Shown here one piece after another: positions 42,241 to 53,134 of a DNA stretch of 64,000 bases; positions within the stretch are counted from its first letter, which is position 1; each line of letters opens with the position of its first letter. A model generated the notes under the pieces. It was not told the DNA's origin. It searched no databases and saw only the letters and a program-made list of their open reading frames with translations. Origin of the DNA: Pseudoips prasinana (taxonomy: Eukaryota; Arthropoda; Insecta; Lepidoptera; Nolidae); contig OX621264.1 in assembly GCA_951640165.1 (NCBI GenBank), positions 1,555,001-1,619,000 of the forward strand, in the 5' to 3' direction. The translations under genes and the position numbers were made by a program.

Positions 42241-42600
42241 ATATGTAAAATAAACAAAAAACCATCGTATGTTCAGGTATTTTTATAAACGTCATTGTGA
42301 TTCGTAAATTCCCATAAAAACGAGGAAATACCATAGACACAAAACTCTATAAGTCTCGAAACAGCCCGGAAGAATATAAAGTAGATTCTTATATACCTAT
42401 ACACATGTATATTTATTATTGTTGCTTGTTCTGTGGCTGCACGGCACAAATTAACAAGCCACCTGATATTATTATATTGTTTGTACAATAAACTTGTAAT
42501 GTTAGTTTGTTTGATTTAGATGTAAACTAATATCGATGACTTGGTGTACAATTAAAATTCTAATGAGTTTATGTTACGTCTAGTTTAAGACTCATATGTT
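42241..42600. other. Unassigned AT-rich
   Basis: No feature supported. Confidence 0.4.
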
Positions 42601-42603
42601 TTT

Positions 42604-43197
42604 TAGGGTACCGTAGCCAAATGGCAAAACACGGAACCCTTATAGATTCGTCATGTCTGTCTGTACGTCCGTATGTCACAGCCACTTTATTCCGAAACTA
42701 TAAGAGCTGTACTATTGAAACTTGGTACGTAGATGTATTCGGTGAACCGCATTCAGATTTTTACACAAAAATAGAAAAAGAACAATAATTTTGGGGGGTC
42801 CCCATACATAGCACTGAAACTCAAGAATAAATTTTCATCGTACCCATACATGTGGGGTATCTAAGGATAGGTCTTCAAAATTGATATTGAGATTCCTAAT
42901 ATCACTTTTTTCTAAACTTAATAGTTTGCGCGAGAGACACTTCCAAAGTGGAAAAATAAGTGTCCCCCCCCCCCCTGTAACTTCTAAAATAAGAGAATAA
43001 TAAAACTAAAAAAATATATATGATGTACATTACCATGTAAACTAACAACGAAAATTAGTTTGAACGAGATCTAGTGAGCATTTTTTTTTTAATGCGTTAA
43101 ATCGTAAACCGCAATTTACCTTTCATTTAATCAACTGAAATACTTGCTGCTGCGGAACCCTTCATGGGCGAGTCCGACTCGCACTTGGCTGGTTTTG
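42604..43197 (-). mobile_element. CCGGCCAAGTGCGAGTCGG element, long subtype
   Basis: Inverted copy of 26075-26680, including the C run (G on the minus strand) at about 42964-42976 and the end GAGTCCGACTCGCACTTGGC. Confidence 0.8.
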
Positions 43198-43439
43198 TAT
43201 AATTGTTGAAGTAAATAAATAAAAAATATATATAGCTAGGTATAGTCGTACGTAAGTATTGCGCAGATAGTAATAAACCTGTCCTCGATATAAACGTATT
43301 AATAATATTAAAATTAAGCAAAACTAGTATTTTGTTTGCGTCTCGGGAATGTTCGATACACACGTCAAATAAATAGCCAACCATAAACGTGTCAGTTTTT
43401 TTTTTTTAAATGTAGTCATAGCCATACACATATCTTTTT
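43198..43439. other. Unassigned AT-rich stretch
   Basis: No feature supported. Confidence 0.4.
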
Positions 43440-43600
43440 GAAGTTATACTTCTTTTGGCGCGGTGGGGAAAAATGATGAGAGTGAATTTTTACGATGCGC
43501 GCGCACACCGACACCAAAAAATTTAACAGCATGAAGTTAGTTCTAGGTGGTATGAAAATTGATAACTATGTTCAAGTTGTATATTAAGAAGTATAACTTC
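43440..43600. mobile_element. Short TIR element (MITE), copy 2
   Basis: GAAGTTATACTTC (43440-43452) and GAAGTATAACTTC (43588-43600) are perfect inverted repeats. Interior as in 14445-14609. Confidence 0.8.
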
Positions 43601-43663
43601 TAACGCGTGTACATAAGTACACACAAGTTTTTTTTTTTTTCACCATTTATGTTATAATTGACG

Positions 43664-43915
43664 GGCCTGTTGGCGCGGTTGGCTAATGCTTGCTTTTGCG
43701 CGCCGTAGGTCGTGGGTTCGAATCCCACTCAGGACAGATATTTGTGCACATGAACATGTCTGTTTGTCCTGAGTCTGGGTGTAAATTATCTATATAAGTA
43801 TGTATTTACAAAAGAAAAGTAATATATGTAGTTTATCAGTTATCTGGTTTCCATAGTACAAGCTCTGCTTAGTTTGGGATCAGATGGCCGTGTGTAGATA
43901 ATGTCTCAGGATATT
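43664..43915 (+). repeat. tRNA-derived SINE family 2, best copy
   Basis: Head GGGCCTGTTGGCGCGGTTGG (A box), GTGGGTTCGAATCCCACTCA (B box). Body TGTCTGTTTGTCCTGAGTCT, TCCATAGTACAAGCTCTGCT, GGGATCAGATGGCCGTGTGT. ATATTATTAT tail. Confidence 0.9.
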
Positions 43916-44152
43916 ATTATAATTAAATCATTCATAAGGATTTTATTATATTTGTATTTTTGCCATAATGAGATTATAAATTAATTAAGATTAGAATAAA
44001 TATTAAGTAATTTAATATTTTTGCACGACATATCTATGTCGAATTTAGTGCAACTACACTACAATGCGTCCAACAACTATGTAATCTATATTCTGGCAAA
44101 TAGACATTTTCATATCATTTCATTTCATATTTTATTAATCGTCAACATTGTT

Positions 44153-44515
44153 TTATCCTACCTTTCAGTATTTGACGTGGCAGCTACTGAGAAACACTGC
44201 TAAAAAATTCAGTAGGAATCCTATTTAAAAAAATTTTGATTATCATAATATATAAATAAATAATTTGAATCTACTTATTCTCAAGCAATTTTATCATTAA
44301 GATAGTCTGAAACTTTTTAATGTGCCTTTTTTAATCGGCATCATTTTGTTATCCTACCTTTCAGTATTTGACGTGGCAGCTACTGAGAAACACTGCTAAA
44401 AAACTCAGCAGGGATCCTTTTTGAAAAAATGTGATTATCTTAATATATAAATAAATAATTTGAATCTACTTATTCCCAAGCAATTTTATTCTGAAACTTT
44501 TAAATGTGCCTCACA
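44153..44515 (+). repeat. Two-unit tandem duplication, 196-bp period
   Basis: TTATCCTACCTTTCAGTATT at 44153 and 44349, each followed by GACGTGGCAGCTACTGAGAA and AATATATAAATAAATAATTT. Confidence 0.85.
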
Positions 44516-44649
44516 CAATTTGGCTTTAAATTTTTTTTTTTCTTTATAAATATACAATTTATTTTTATTGAAAATAAAGAAATACATATTTAAATAATTA
44601 ACTTAACTTATAAGAAACAGAAAAATATCAGCTAAATTAACTATAATAA

Positions 44650-44900
44650 CTAACTACTATAACTAAGTTATAGGGCGTCGTAGAATTCCTCCGCATCGTC
44701 GGGAGGTAACGTGCCCAGAAGGCTGGCCGCATTGCCACGCTGTATGGCAATGCTGATTCTTTGACCCAAAAAAAGACCAGCTCTCTGGTCACGGGAAGCG
44801 TCAATCAAACGTTTCGATCCCCACGTCCCCATCACGGCCCTACGGCCCTAGTGTTTCGACCCCAAAAGGCTCAATTACATAATTTCCAACGAGGTTGGTG
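44650..44900 (-). pseudogene. LINE ORF C-terminal fragment
   Basis: Minus strand encodes FGVETLGP, then MGTWGSKRLIDASRDQRAGL, FLGQRISIAIQRGNAASLLG and TLPPDDAEEFYDAL before a stop. The ETLGPWG...QRISIAIQRGNA pattern ends several insect non-LTR polymerases. Upstream frames are broken. Confidence 0.65.
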
Positions 44901-45139
44901 TATTTGCGCCGTTTGAGGGTTTCTGGTTCAATTTAGTTTTTAAATTTGTCGATTGACAGTTTTCTGATGTCATTGGGAAGTTGGTTGTAGGAGCGTAAAC
45001 ACTGCCCCATAAAAGAGTCACTAAGTTTCTGGAGAAGAGTAGCATGTGCAACAAGATTATGCTTATTTTGAGTTTAACTTTTATTTTTAAATTGATCAAT
45101 ATTTCTATGCACATACAATATGTATATTCTCATATATAC

Positions 45140-45640
45140 AGGGTGGCCGAGGAGTTGACGTTCAAACGCAAAATTTAGATCACCCCCATGTATGTTCTAC
45201 GAATTTGCGTAGTTTTCGAGATAGAATTTTTTTAATGATTTAACCTAACATCAGTTTTCGATTTTTTTCTCGGTCTGTTGAACATTTCTGGTTCAGTTTT
45301 TAGTGATAACTAATTAGCATAGTTTAACCCAACACCCTAAAGAGTATGGTTTATCTAATCATTGCAGAACTGACTTAGGATTTATTAGAAAGTTCAAAAA
45401 TAGGGCTTAAGCTCACAACTCATAAATTTTCAAAGTATAAAAAAAAACGCTGGACCAACGATACCATACCACTTACAACTACCGCCTTTCCTATCTTACT
45501 TTTACCTTGCCACACAATCAACGGTCGATTACGGTTGTCTGGAAGAGATCGCTACAAACCGATACGACCGCCGATTGTACCTGTATTTGCTTAATATCGA
45601 TATAATGTATCGTGTTTTCTGGGGCAATAAAGTGTATTCT
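45140..45640. other. Possible DNA-element start, otherwise unassigned
   Basis: ATATACAGGGTGGCCGAGG at 45136 resembles ends of some DNA transposons. No matching inverted end was found. GGGGCAATAAAGTGTATTCT near 45625 is a LINE-like tail. Confidence 0.35.
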
Positions 45641-45761
45641 ATCTAATAATAAAGAAACCAATACTTTTAAATTTGTGATATGGATGTATGGATGTTTGTT
45701 ACTCTTTCAAGCAAAAACTACTGAATGGCTTTTGAACGGAAATTTTTAAGTAATATAGCTT

Positions 45762-46045
45762 ACTAGCTGTGCCCCGCGGTTTTACCCGCGATAAACTTTA
45801 TAAATGATCACAGCTCGTCCCCCGTAGGTGATAGCGTGATAATATGTAGCCTCTATGTTGACCCAACCTCTTAGTAATATTCATGGAAAATTTTAGTAAA
45901 TGCAGTACTTTTTGAGTTTAGCCCGGACATACATACAGATAAACAGACAAAAATTCTAAAAACTATATTTAGATCACGCCCCAAGTATCCTTTAAAAAAA
46001 TATTCAATGTACAATTTTGACTTTCCTACGATTTTATTATATGAA
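45762..46045 (-). mobile_element. Non-autonomous Helitron-like repeat
   Basis: On the minus strand ends CGCGGGTAAAACCGCGGGGC-ACAGCTAGT: a CGCGG/CCGCG hairpin, ~9 nt, then CTAG at a T, the Helitron 3' signature. The body matches 24112 and 51735. Confidence 0.75.
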
Positions 46046-46084
46046 TAGATTATATCTGAATATGTGATACCTTATTACTAAATG

Positions 46085-46262
46085 ACACTAATATTATAAA
46101 GGCGAAACTTTGTGAGTTTGTATGTTTGTTACTTTTTCACGTCTAAACGGCTGGAGCGATTTTAATGAAATTTGGTATGGAGTTAGCTGACACCCTGGAT
46201 TAACACATAGGCTATAATTTATAAAGTTTAACGCGGGTAAAACGCGGAACACAGCTAGCACA
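46085..46262 (+). mobile_element. Helitron-like repeat, second subtype
   Basis: TATTATAAAGGCGAAACTTT to AACGCGGGTAAAACGCGGAA, then CACAGCTAGC. Confidence 0.6.
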
Positions 46263-46790
46263 ACTATTCCCTTAATTACAATAATTGTAAACAAGTCCTT
46301 AAGAATACTTGTCCTACGAAGATACAGATAAACTTTTAGTCGTTTTGAAATAAAGTTGTTTTGTACTGTTTTATAATATTGATCATGTAAAGAAATTGAT
46401 GATGTTTAAGAATTTGAAACTAATAAAGTCATTATGATGTAATTGTTTTAAATTAGCATACGCATCAATTGTTTGGGTTCAATAACATTGTAACCCAAGT
46501 AAGCGCATTTTACCATTTTGCAACCTTTTTGTTAGAATCATCATATCACGTATATTATAATTATGTTAAGTAAGTGACTATTTTTAGATTATATTAATAC
46601 TAGCACTTCTTTGCCTGCAATACAGGGTCACCTAGTTCAGGCACACCTGTAACGTTTGTAGCGATTTAAGAAAAATTGTATTTCTAGTTATATTTTATGT
46701 TTTAGTTCTTAAGAATTTTATCTGTGATAAATTAATATTATTTCTTTTATTCCGTATCTTTCTTATTTCATATATTTACAAATATATAGT
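46263..46790. other. Unassigned AT-rich
   Basis: No feature supported. Confidence 0.4.
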
Positions 46791-46793
46791 TAC

Positions 46794-46896
<103 letters not shown>

Positions 46897-46939
46897 GTAA
46901 TTTTATAAATATAAAAAATAGAGCTCCAATTGGCAACGG

Positions 46940-47365
46940 GAGCAGGGTCCATGCTACCGATGGTCAAGGCTCCAGAGAGAGGAACCTCCTCACAATACGC
47001 GCCGTCTCCAAAAGTAACGCCTTCTGAACCTGACCCTTGACCCAACTGCCTAAAACGAGCCTCTTAAGGTGACGGTCGAGGCTCTTGGCAATCAAACCAT
47101 GGCCAGAAACGACAATCGGTACAATGATCGCAGAGTCGACGTCCCACATGTCAACAACCTCGCGTGCTAGGTATTTAATTTCCGTGTCATTTTCAGCTTT
47201 CACAAGGTTGTCATTAGCGCTCTTGGTGATCCACCATCACAATATCAGGCTTATTGGCAACAATAGTAGTTAAGGTTTAAGTATAAGTATTGCCATCCAG
47301 CGTGGCAATGCGGCCAGCATTCTGGACACGCTGCTCATAAGCAGCGATGCCGAAATATTTTTCGA
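46940..47365 (-). pseudogene. LINE ORF C-terminal fragments next to (AT)n
   Basis: Minus strand encodes NDTEIKYLAREVVDMWDVDS, AIIVPIVVSGHGLIAKSLDR and [20 protein letters not shown], a terminal domain of an insect non-LTR polymerase. A second piece (47275-47365) reads VEKYFGIAAYEQRVQNAGRI. The (AT)n would be its tail; elements of the R4/Dong type favour such sites, but the clade is a guess. Confidence 0.65.
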
Positions 47366-47454
47366 CGCCCAAGGATGACTTTTTAGATTACTCTAGACTT
47401 AGGCGTTTGTATAATATTGTATTTTTTTTTATATATAAAACAACCCCCTTACTA

Positions 47455-47625
47455 TGGAATCTAATCCCTGTGTCGCGGGTTACTTTAGAAACATATAATA
47501 GACACAAATTACATCCAGACTCAGAACAACTATTTATGGGTCACACAAATAGTTGTCCAGGGATTAGAACCTGCGACACGAAGCTGCGAGGCGACTGTCT
47601 TAGCCGCAGCGCCACACGTACATTA
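47455..47625 (-). repeat. tRNA-derived SINE family 3
   Basis: Reverse complement has TGTGGCGCTGCGGCTAAGAC, then GTCGCAGGTTCTAATCCC, ACAACTATTTGTGTGACCCA and CCCGCGACACAGGGATTAGA. Confidence 0.85.
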
Positions 47626-47734
47626 TTATTTTAGCTCTCTGATCATCAGTGTTCCAGAAGCCGTCTGGTGAACTCCCTGACAAAGGACCGCGCTTCTGGA
47701 CCCCAAGGTAATAAGCACACTTTATTAATCATCA

Positions 47735-47950
47735 TCATCATATCAGCCGAAAGACGTCCACTGCTGGACAAAGGCCTCCTCCAAAGATCTCCACAATTGC
47801 CGGTCTTGCGCCATCCGCATGCAGCGATTTCCAGCGACCCGCACAAGATCATCGGTCCATCTTGTAGGGGGCCTGCCCACGCTAAGTCTTCCGGTTCGTG
47901 GTCGCCACTCGAGAACCTTTCTTCCCCAGCGGCCGTCGGTTCTACGAGCT
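47735..47950 (-). mobile_element. RTE 3' fragment
   Basis: Reverse of the RTE end: CATCATATCAGCCGAAAGAC, GTCCACTGCTGGACAAAGGC, then TCTTGTAGGGGGCCTGCCCA up to GCGGCCGTCGGTTCTACGAG. Well preserved. Lies 22 bp from gene A exon 4. Confidence 0.9.
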
Positions 47951-47971
47951 AATTAATAAAAAAATAAATAC

Positions 47972-48104
47972 CTGATGATAGAGATTCCTTCACGTCCAAA
48001 ATAGTAGATGAGAAAGGCACATGTTGTTTTTTCAGGGCCAACATCTCTTGGTACTCGTGAGGGTGGGTCATCAGATGCCTGGACAGGTTAGTAGCATGAT
48101 CCCC
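47972..48104 (-). CDS. Gene A exon 4: second half of BED finger 2
   Basis: Acceptor TTGCTTATTTTAG/GGGGAT, donor CATCAG/GTATTT. It encodes GDHATNLSRHLMTHPHEYQE (H197, H201), then KKQHVPFSSTILDVKESLSS. It joins exon 3 in phase 0, restoring the BED pattern C-x2-C...TNLxxHL-x2-H across the junction. It ends in phase 1 with a single G, the only downstream match being exon 9342-9173. The donor GTATTT is weaker than the others. Confidence 0.75.
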
Positions 48105-48127
48105 CTAAAATAAGCAAGCATTACTTA

Positions 48128-48385
48128 CCTATCGTATGGGCAGTGGTTACCCTAGTGTCAGAGTTGTTCAAGCCACCCATTACGCCTCTGACTTGATGAC
48201 AGTTGCCTAATGGCTACAACTAGGATCGACAGTATAACGAGCTCTCCAAAGCACAGAGACGCTTGGAAATTAAACCACTTTGGCGTTCACCCATCTATGG
48301 ACTGACTGCAAGCCAAGTTGCTTAAACTCGCCAATCACTTACGGACCGGTGCTAGTATCTGGATATGAAGCTTTGTCGAAGTAGG
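48128..48385. repeat. Dispersed repeat, copy 1
   Basis: ACCTATCGTATGGGCAGTGG..., CTAGTGTCAGAGTTGTTCAA, TATGGACTGACTGCAAGCCA. A diverged copy lies at 49292-49530. Family not recognised. Both lie in introns flanking gene A exons 3 and 4. Confidence 0.65.
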
Positions 48386-48484
48386 TGATTCCATTTGGCC
48401 ATCGGACCGATCCAGTTCAAAATCTTAGTGGAGGGCCTGGTAATGGTATTATATCAGCCAATGTGGCCTTAAAGCTTCCGCAAT

Positions 48485-48620
48485 GGAACTGTATCGATAA
48501 TCGCCACACTTGGTAGACAGGTTGGTGATTGCAGTATGATGGTTATGGCACAGAAAGATGCTGATACCCGATTTCTGGAAGATAATCCCACGGGATAACC
48601 TCTAAACTGTCCACACAGAA
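48485..48620 (-). mobile_element. RTE 5' leader fragment
   Basis: ATAATCGCCACACTTGGTAG, GATTGCAGTATGATGG and TTTCTGGAAGATAATCCCAC are the decayed reverse of RTE 2970-3090. Confidence 0.65.
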
Positions 48621-48830
48621 AGTTGGAGTCGCGATATTCAACACCGTTACCATATAGCAACCTGCTGATAATATATACTATCAAAATCTTATAGAATGTT
48701 ACTATCTTGTCATTCATGGGCCTCCTAGTGCGGTCTGACAGGAATAATAAGCAGCAATTTAGCCATCATTCTCACCTCTTAAGGCTGAAGCAGAGCAGAG
48801 ACGAGCTGTACCACGATTCACCAATCACAC

Positions 48831-48875
48831 AGCTTGAAATCCACATCAGTGGAGAAGAGATGTGGATTTCAAGCT
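48831..48875. repeat. Perfect 17-bp hairpin
   Basis: AGCTTGAAATCCACATC (48831-48847) pairs with GATGTGGATTTCAAGCT (48859-48875), 11-base loop. Confidence 0.8.
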
Positions 48876-49291
48876 ATGCATTTTTTTTTAAATCGGGACT
48901 TCTCCCTCGTTCTTAGGTACCCTCCACTGCAACTCCTGTAAGCCAGGATCAACAGTGGCATACAATGAAATGACACTGAGCGGTGAGGCTCAGATATGTC
49001 CCGGGGAACGCTTTAACAGTCTTGGATCCCACAACGAATTTAATCAGAAAGAAAAAAGGAGAAGTTAGAACGTGGCACATCGTGGCACAGCTAGTGTCCG
49101 CTCCACTCCATTACAACTCAGTGGAACCGCAGTCTTACAGCCTTATACTCCAACAAATACCGAAAGCAATTATGCAAGCTTATTACGAAATTTCATTTAT
49201 ATTGGTCCATCGATTTAGGAGCTACGGTACTACCGATACATGTATAAACTTCAAAGCATAACATGTATATGTAATGATAAATGCTTGCTGA

Positions 49292-49530
49292 CCTATCGTA
49301 GGGGTGTGGTAACTCTAGTGTCAGAGGTGCTCAAGTAGGCCTCTGACATGGCTTAACGACTGTTGTCTAATGTCTACCGGGACCGACAGCTGAAATTTCC
49401 CTCCGAAGCCGAAGAAGCTCAGAAATTAAATTTTGGCGGTCACCCATTATGGACTGATCGCGAGCCCAGTTGCTTAACCTCGCTGTACGCTTTCGGACCG
49501 ACGAGAGCATCTAGCTATGAGCGCCTCTTT
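49292..49530. repeat. Dispersed repeat, copy 2
   Basis: CCTATCGTAGGGGTGTGGTA, CTAGTGTCAGAGGTGCTCAA, TATGGACTGATCGCGAGCCC. Counterpart of 48128-48385. Confidence 0.65.
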
Positions 49531-49569
49531 ATTAAGCGATAATAAAGTATCGAATACAATCTTACTTAC

Positions 49570-49679
49570 CTTTATAGTTCTGTTGCAAACTTTGCAGTTG
49601 CTATTTTTTCCGATCATCGTAAAATAAGTGTGCACTTGATTGGTTTTTCTCCGGCTAGTGCTAATTTTCTCGAGGTTAC
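49570..49679 (-). CDS. Gene A exon 3: first half of BED finger 2
   Basis: Acceptor CTTTATTAG/GTAACC, donor ATAAAG/GTAAGT. With the split Gly codon from exon 2 it encodes NLEKISTSRRKTNQVHTYFT, then MIGKNSNCKVCNRTIK (C179, C182). The V-x-TYF lead and CxxC are the front half of a BED finger. The His half is in the next exon, unlike gene B where each finger is in one exon. Enters in phase 1, leaves in phase 0. Confidence 0.75.
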
Positions 49680-49759
49680 CTAATAAAGTAATATAAAAAT
49701 GTTATCATATTGCTTCTAATGAGTAATTTCTTGTGTAGAGAATACTTCCTTTTAGCTAT

Positions 49760-50060
49760 ATAATAGGATGGCAAACGAGCCAGTGGGTCAGATCCATGAT
49801 GGTAAGTGGACACTCGTAACAACAGAGGAGCTGCAAGTGCGTTGCTGGCCTTTAAGAAAGGAATAGGCTCGCTTCTTGAAGGTTGCCATGTCATATTGGA
49901 TCGGAAATACCTCCGCAGTTAATTGATTCCACAGAGTGGTAGTAGTAAAGTTTCTTGTGAAACACACGGTGGTAGATGACCATGCATCCAGGTGATATGG
50001 ATGAAATTTCCACGTCCTCAAACTTTCTCGGCAATACGTGTAATGAAAACTCCTAACACC
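49760..50060 (+). repeat. Lepidopteran interspersed repeat, longer copy
   Basis: GGCAAACGAGCCAGTGGGTC, GTGCGTTGCTGGCCTTTAAG, GGCTCGCTTCTTGAAGGTTG, ATCCAGGTGATATGGATGAA. Extends the family seen at 33050. Confidence 0.7.
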
Positions 50061-50139
50061 GTTCTCTTTTTAGAAACCTAAGTTTACCAACATCATACGG
50101 CTTGACTGATACCAAAGCCTTTGGATATGCGTAAAACCC

Positions 50140-50545
50140 AGGACATCAGTCACAGGGAGTTTCAGTTCGAAAATTTTCGACAAGAATGTGTTGCCAGTGA
50201 TGACTTACGGGAAAGAGACGTGGTCGCTCACTATTGGCCTCATAAGAAGGATTAATGACACTCAAGAGTAATGGAGAGAAGAATACGTTCAGGGTATCCC
50301 TGCGAGATTTAATCAGAAATGTCGCGATCTGCAGGAAAACCAAAGTAATCGATATAGCCGGAAGGATTGCCCAACCGAAGTGGCAGTGGGTGAGGCACAT
50401 ATCTCGTTAAACCGACGGTCGCGGGGGCAGGTTCACAAGTGGTGGACCATGATGCAATGTTCGCGGGAAGCCGCTGGATGCGGGCAGTGTAAGACAAGCC
50501 ATTGCGGAGATCCTTGGGGTAGCTATTGTCCAGCAGTGAACTCAT
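50140..50545 (+). mobile_element. RTE 3' fragment, strongly degraded
   Basis: GTGTTGCCAGTGATGACTTA, GTGGTCGCTCACTATTGGCC, AAGTGGCAGTGGGTGAGGCA and TTGTCCAGCAGTGAACTCAT track RTE 5660-6075 with several indels. Confidence 0.85.
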
Positions 50546-51128
50546 ATTGAATGAACTACATATTGCTGAGGTCTCCATTGCGCTCAACTTATATACATGA
50601 ACACGGGTGATACGGTGTTATAATTTCAGTTATTCTGTTGGAGATACAGTTGACTATTCCTCCACGGAAATTGAAAGAAATTCAAACCGAATGAGATGGT
50701 ATGCCAGATAAACATAACCGACTTCAATGGTTTTGAGCTTACACATTCCACCTTTCTTTTAATAATGAGATGGTTCACTTACGTTTACTACTCAGTACAG
50801 CCTCAAGTAGATTTTACTTTAATAATTTATACCTATGTCTACAAATTTATATGTATTATATTATTTATATGTCTACAAATGAACACTACCGAAATAAGCA
50901 TCGAATGACAGCTGTCAAATGAGTTATCCATCAGTTAACTTTGCTATCTGAAGCTTGATCTGACCGATAGTTTACTTGGCAGTTTATTTGCCAGTTAGTA
51001 CTATTTATGGATTGTGAAACGCAAACTATGTCTTTATTCGATAGATAAGTTGAAAGTAGCTTATTCGGGACTTTACCTGGACGTTGTGAAACAGACCCTA
51101 AGTCGTGAGAAATCTGAAGTGAACTTAC
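50546..51128. other. Gene A intron 2, unassigned
   Basis: No repeat or ORF I can support. Confidence 0.4.
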
Positions 51129-51483
51129 CGAGACACGATTCTCCGGTCTTCGATTCGATCTTCGATTTCATAAATTCAATTTGTATAGTAGTTAACGATG
51201 AAGGTGATTTCGAAGCAGATGGTCTGGACGGCGAAACAGATCGCGAAGGCGAAGGCGAGATTGATTTCCTCGAAGATGGTGACCGAGATTCTCTTAAAGA
51301 CGGTGATCTTGATTTTCTCGAAGATGGCGAATGTGCATTCCTTGGCGAGCCTGAAGACCTCGGAGGGTCATGTTTACGGGATTTCCTCGGAGGTATAGTA
51401 ATTTTATTGAGTTCGATGACTTCATCAAAGGTCTCCTTGTGGTTGTTCCGTAAGTGAGTGAGTAGATTGGTGCCATGTTGGGT
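51129..51483 (-). CDS. Gene A exon 2: second half of BED finger 1 and Ser/Arg-rich insert
   Basis: Acceptor CATGTTTTTAG/ACCCAA, donor TGTCTCG/GTAAGT. 118 codons without a stop: TQHGTNLLTHLRNNHKETFD (H42, H47) completes finger 1. Then comes a low-complexity region of repeated SPS(S/L)R-type units (SPSSRKSRSPSLRESRSPSS and SPSPSRSVSPSRP) and a short helical end. Such RS tracts are typical of nuclear-speckle and RNA-associated proteins and are absent from gene B. Leaves in phase 1, so it could splice to exon 3 or directly to exon 9342-9173, skipping finger 2. Confidence 0.75.
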
Positions 51484-51734
51484 CTAAAAACATGATTTGA
51501 AATAAAAATATTTGTGTTACACTAACTTGACTTTCCGTGTTTTACAAGAGTACTTTAAAAGGGAAAACCAGCTAAAACAGAGATCTTACTGGCCATTCTG
51601 ACTTAGTCATGTATGATAGACTCAGCTGAATATGACGACAGATTGTCGCTATTTAAAAACGCTTTCTAATAAAAGCTGGTTTTATCCTACTAACTCCTGT
51701 AGGACTTGCATAAACTCTTATGCAATATCTATAC

Positions 51735-52175
51735 ATATAATAAAATCGTAGGAAAGTTAAACCTGTACATTTTTTTATAAAGGATACTTAGGCCGTGATC
51801 TACTATCGATATCGAAGCGAAAAATATAGTTTTTGAATTTTAGTCTGTTTGTATGTATGTATGTCCGGGCTAAACTCAAAAAGTACTGCATGGATTTACT
51901 TAAAATTTTGCATGAATATTACTAACTGAATATGGTTTTCTAAATATTGTTTTCTGCGTTTTATACAAGGTAAGTATTAGCCCTACTTCCCTCGTACATC
52001 TGAATGACGCACAATTTAGACCAGCTTGGCGAGACTGGTTACCTCCGAGCTGAGGACTAAGAGGTCGGGTCAACACATAGGCTACATATTATTACGCTAT
52101 CACCTACGGGGGAGGAGCAGTGATAATTTATAAAGTTTAACGCGGGTAAAACCGCGAGGCACAGCTAGTTATAAT
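51735..52175 (+). mobile_element. Helitron-like repeat with internal insertion
   Basis: AATAAAATCGTAGGAAAGTT to GCGGGTAAAACCGCGAGGCA-CAGCTAGT. A ~125-bp foreign segment (about 51927-52047) interrupts the part just after ATGAATATTACTAA. Confidence 0.75.
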
Positions 52176-52718
52176 AATATTTTTATGTTTATCAGTTGTC
52201 TGATTGGTTACCAAAGTAGCTCTGTCTAATTTGGGATCTGATGGCAGTATGTTAGTTGAACAAAGATATATAAAATAAGTGTCTTTAGATAAACTATATA
52301 ACATAGAGTGAACTTAAGCTCTGTCTCATATATTGATATAAAGATAGAATAGGAAGTTCTTAAATAAGACAACGTATACGCGGTACTTGAGCTGTTTATA
52401 TGTAGCATCTGAAGCGTACGTCTTCAACGCGTGATGTGCGATACTTTCTTATTCTATTGTCGGGTATATATCGCTCTCTTTTGCTTCACTACTGTGGGAG
52501 TTAACGATCTCTTTCTCTTTGTTATTATGACATATATTTCTTCTCCGTCATATAGACACATTTTACATTTTATTCTCAATTCTTGTTGGAATTATCGAAT
52601 AGCGATACTATTTCTCATAATGACAACATTAATAAAAATTATGTAAATTTCGGAGCCCTACAATGGAGGGTCAGTATTTTACCCAGGATCTCGGTCTATA
52701 ATGCAGCCATTGAACTTT
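52176..52718. other. SINE 2 tail remnant, then unassigned
   Basis: TTTATCAGTTGTCTGATTGG to GGGATCTGATGGCAGTATGT (52188-52250) is a decayed SINE 2 body. Nothing is recognised after it. Confidence 0.45.
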
Positions 52719-52733
52719 AGGCACCAATACTTA

Positions 52734-53134
52734 TTTTTTTACTTGGTGGGTATGCTTAAATCGCATGTCCGTCGCTTGGGGAGTGTAGGGCTCCCCACTA
52801 AAACCACCACGGGAGCTTGCCACACAGTGCTTCTAGCGGGGGCTCTGGGTACTCGTGAACGATCTCGCCAGTTCCCCCGATGTACACTGCAGCCTCAGCA
52901 AGACTCTCATCCGGGGAGGGGAGGAGCACGAATGCCTCCCGCTCTCCCCAGCACACACAAGCGTGTTTAGGCAACCTGAGCTACAGCAGGTTACCTCTTC
53001 CCGGGACCGCCTATACAGGACGAGTGGAGTTCCCCTCCTCTAAACGACAGTGGTCACAGGGGCGGCGCCCAGCTGGGGAGAAGCCAGCCGGGCGCCTCAT
53101 ACTCTCTCGCGCTGGGATTAGCTCCCAGCGCTGG
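52734..53134 (-). mobile_element. GC-rich short retroelement with 15-bp TSD, copy 2
   Basis: 401 bp bounded by AGGCACCAATACTTA (52719-52733 and 53135-53149). The poly-T at 52734-52741 is its A-tail on the minus strand. Its 5' end is a palindrome (CCAGCGCTGGGAG type). Copy 1 is at 40240-40625. Confidence 0.88.

Noticed and set aside
51014..51457. Plus-strand ORF of 147 codons rich in Asp/Glu
   Set aside because: The acidic repeats are the reverse of the Ser/Arg-rich exon on the minus strand, which carries valid splice sites and completes a BED finger.
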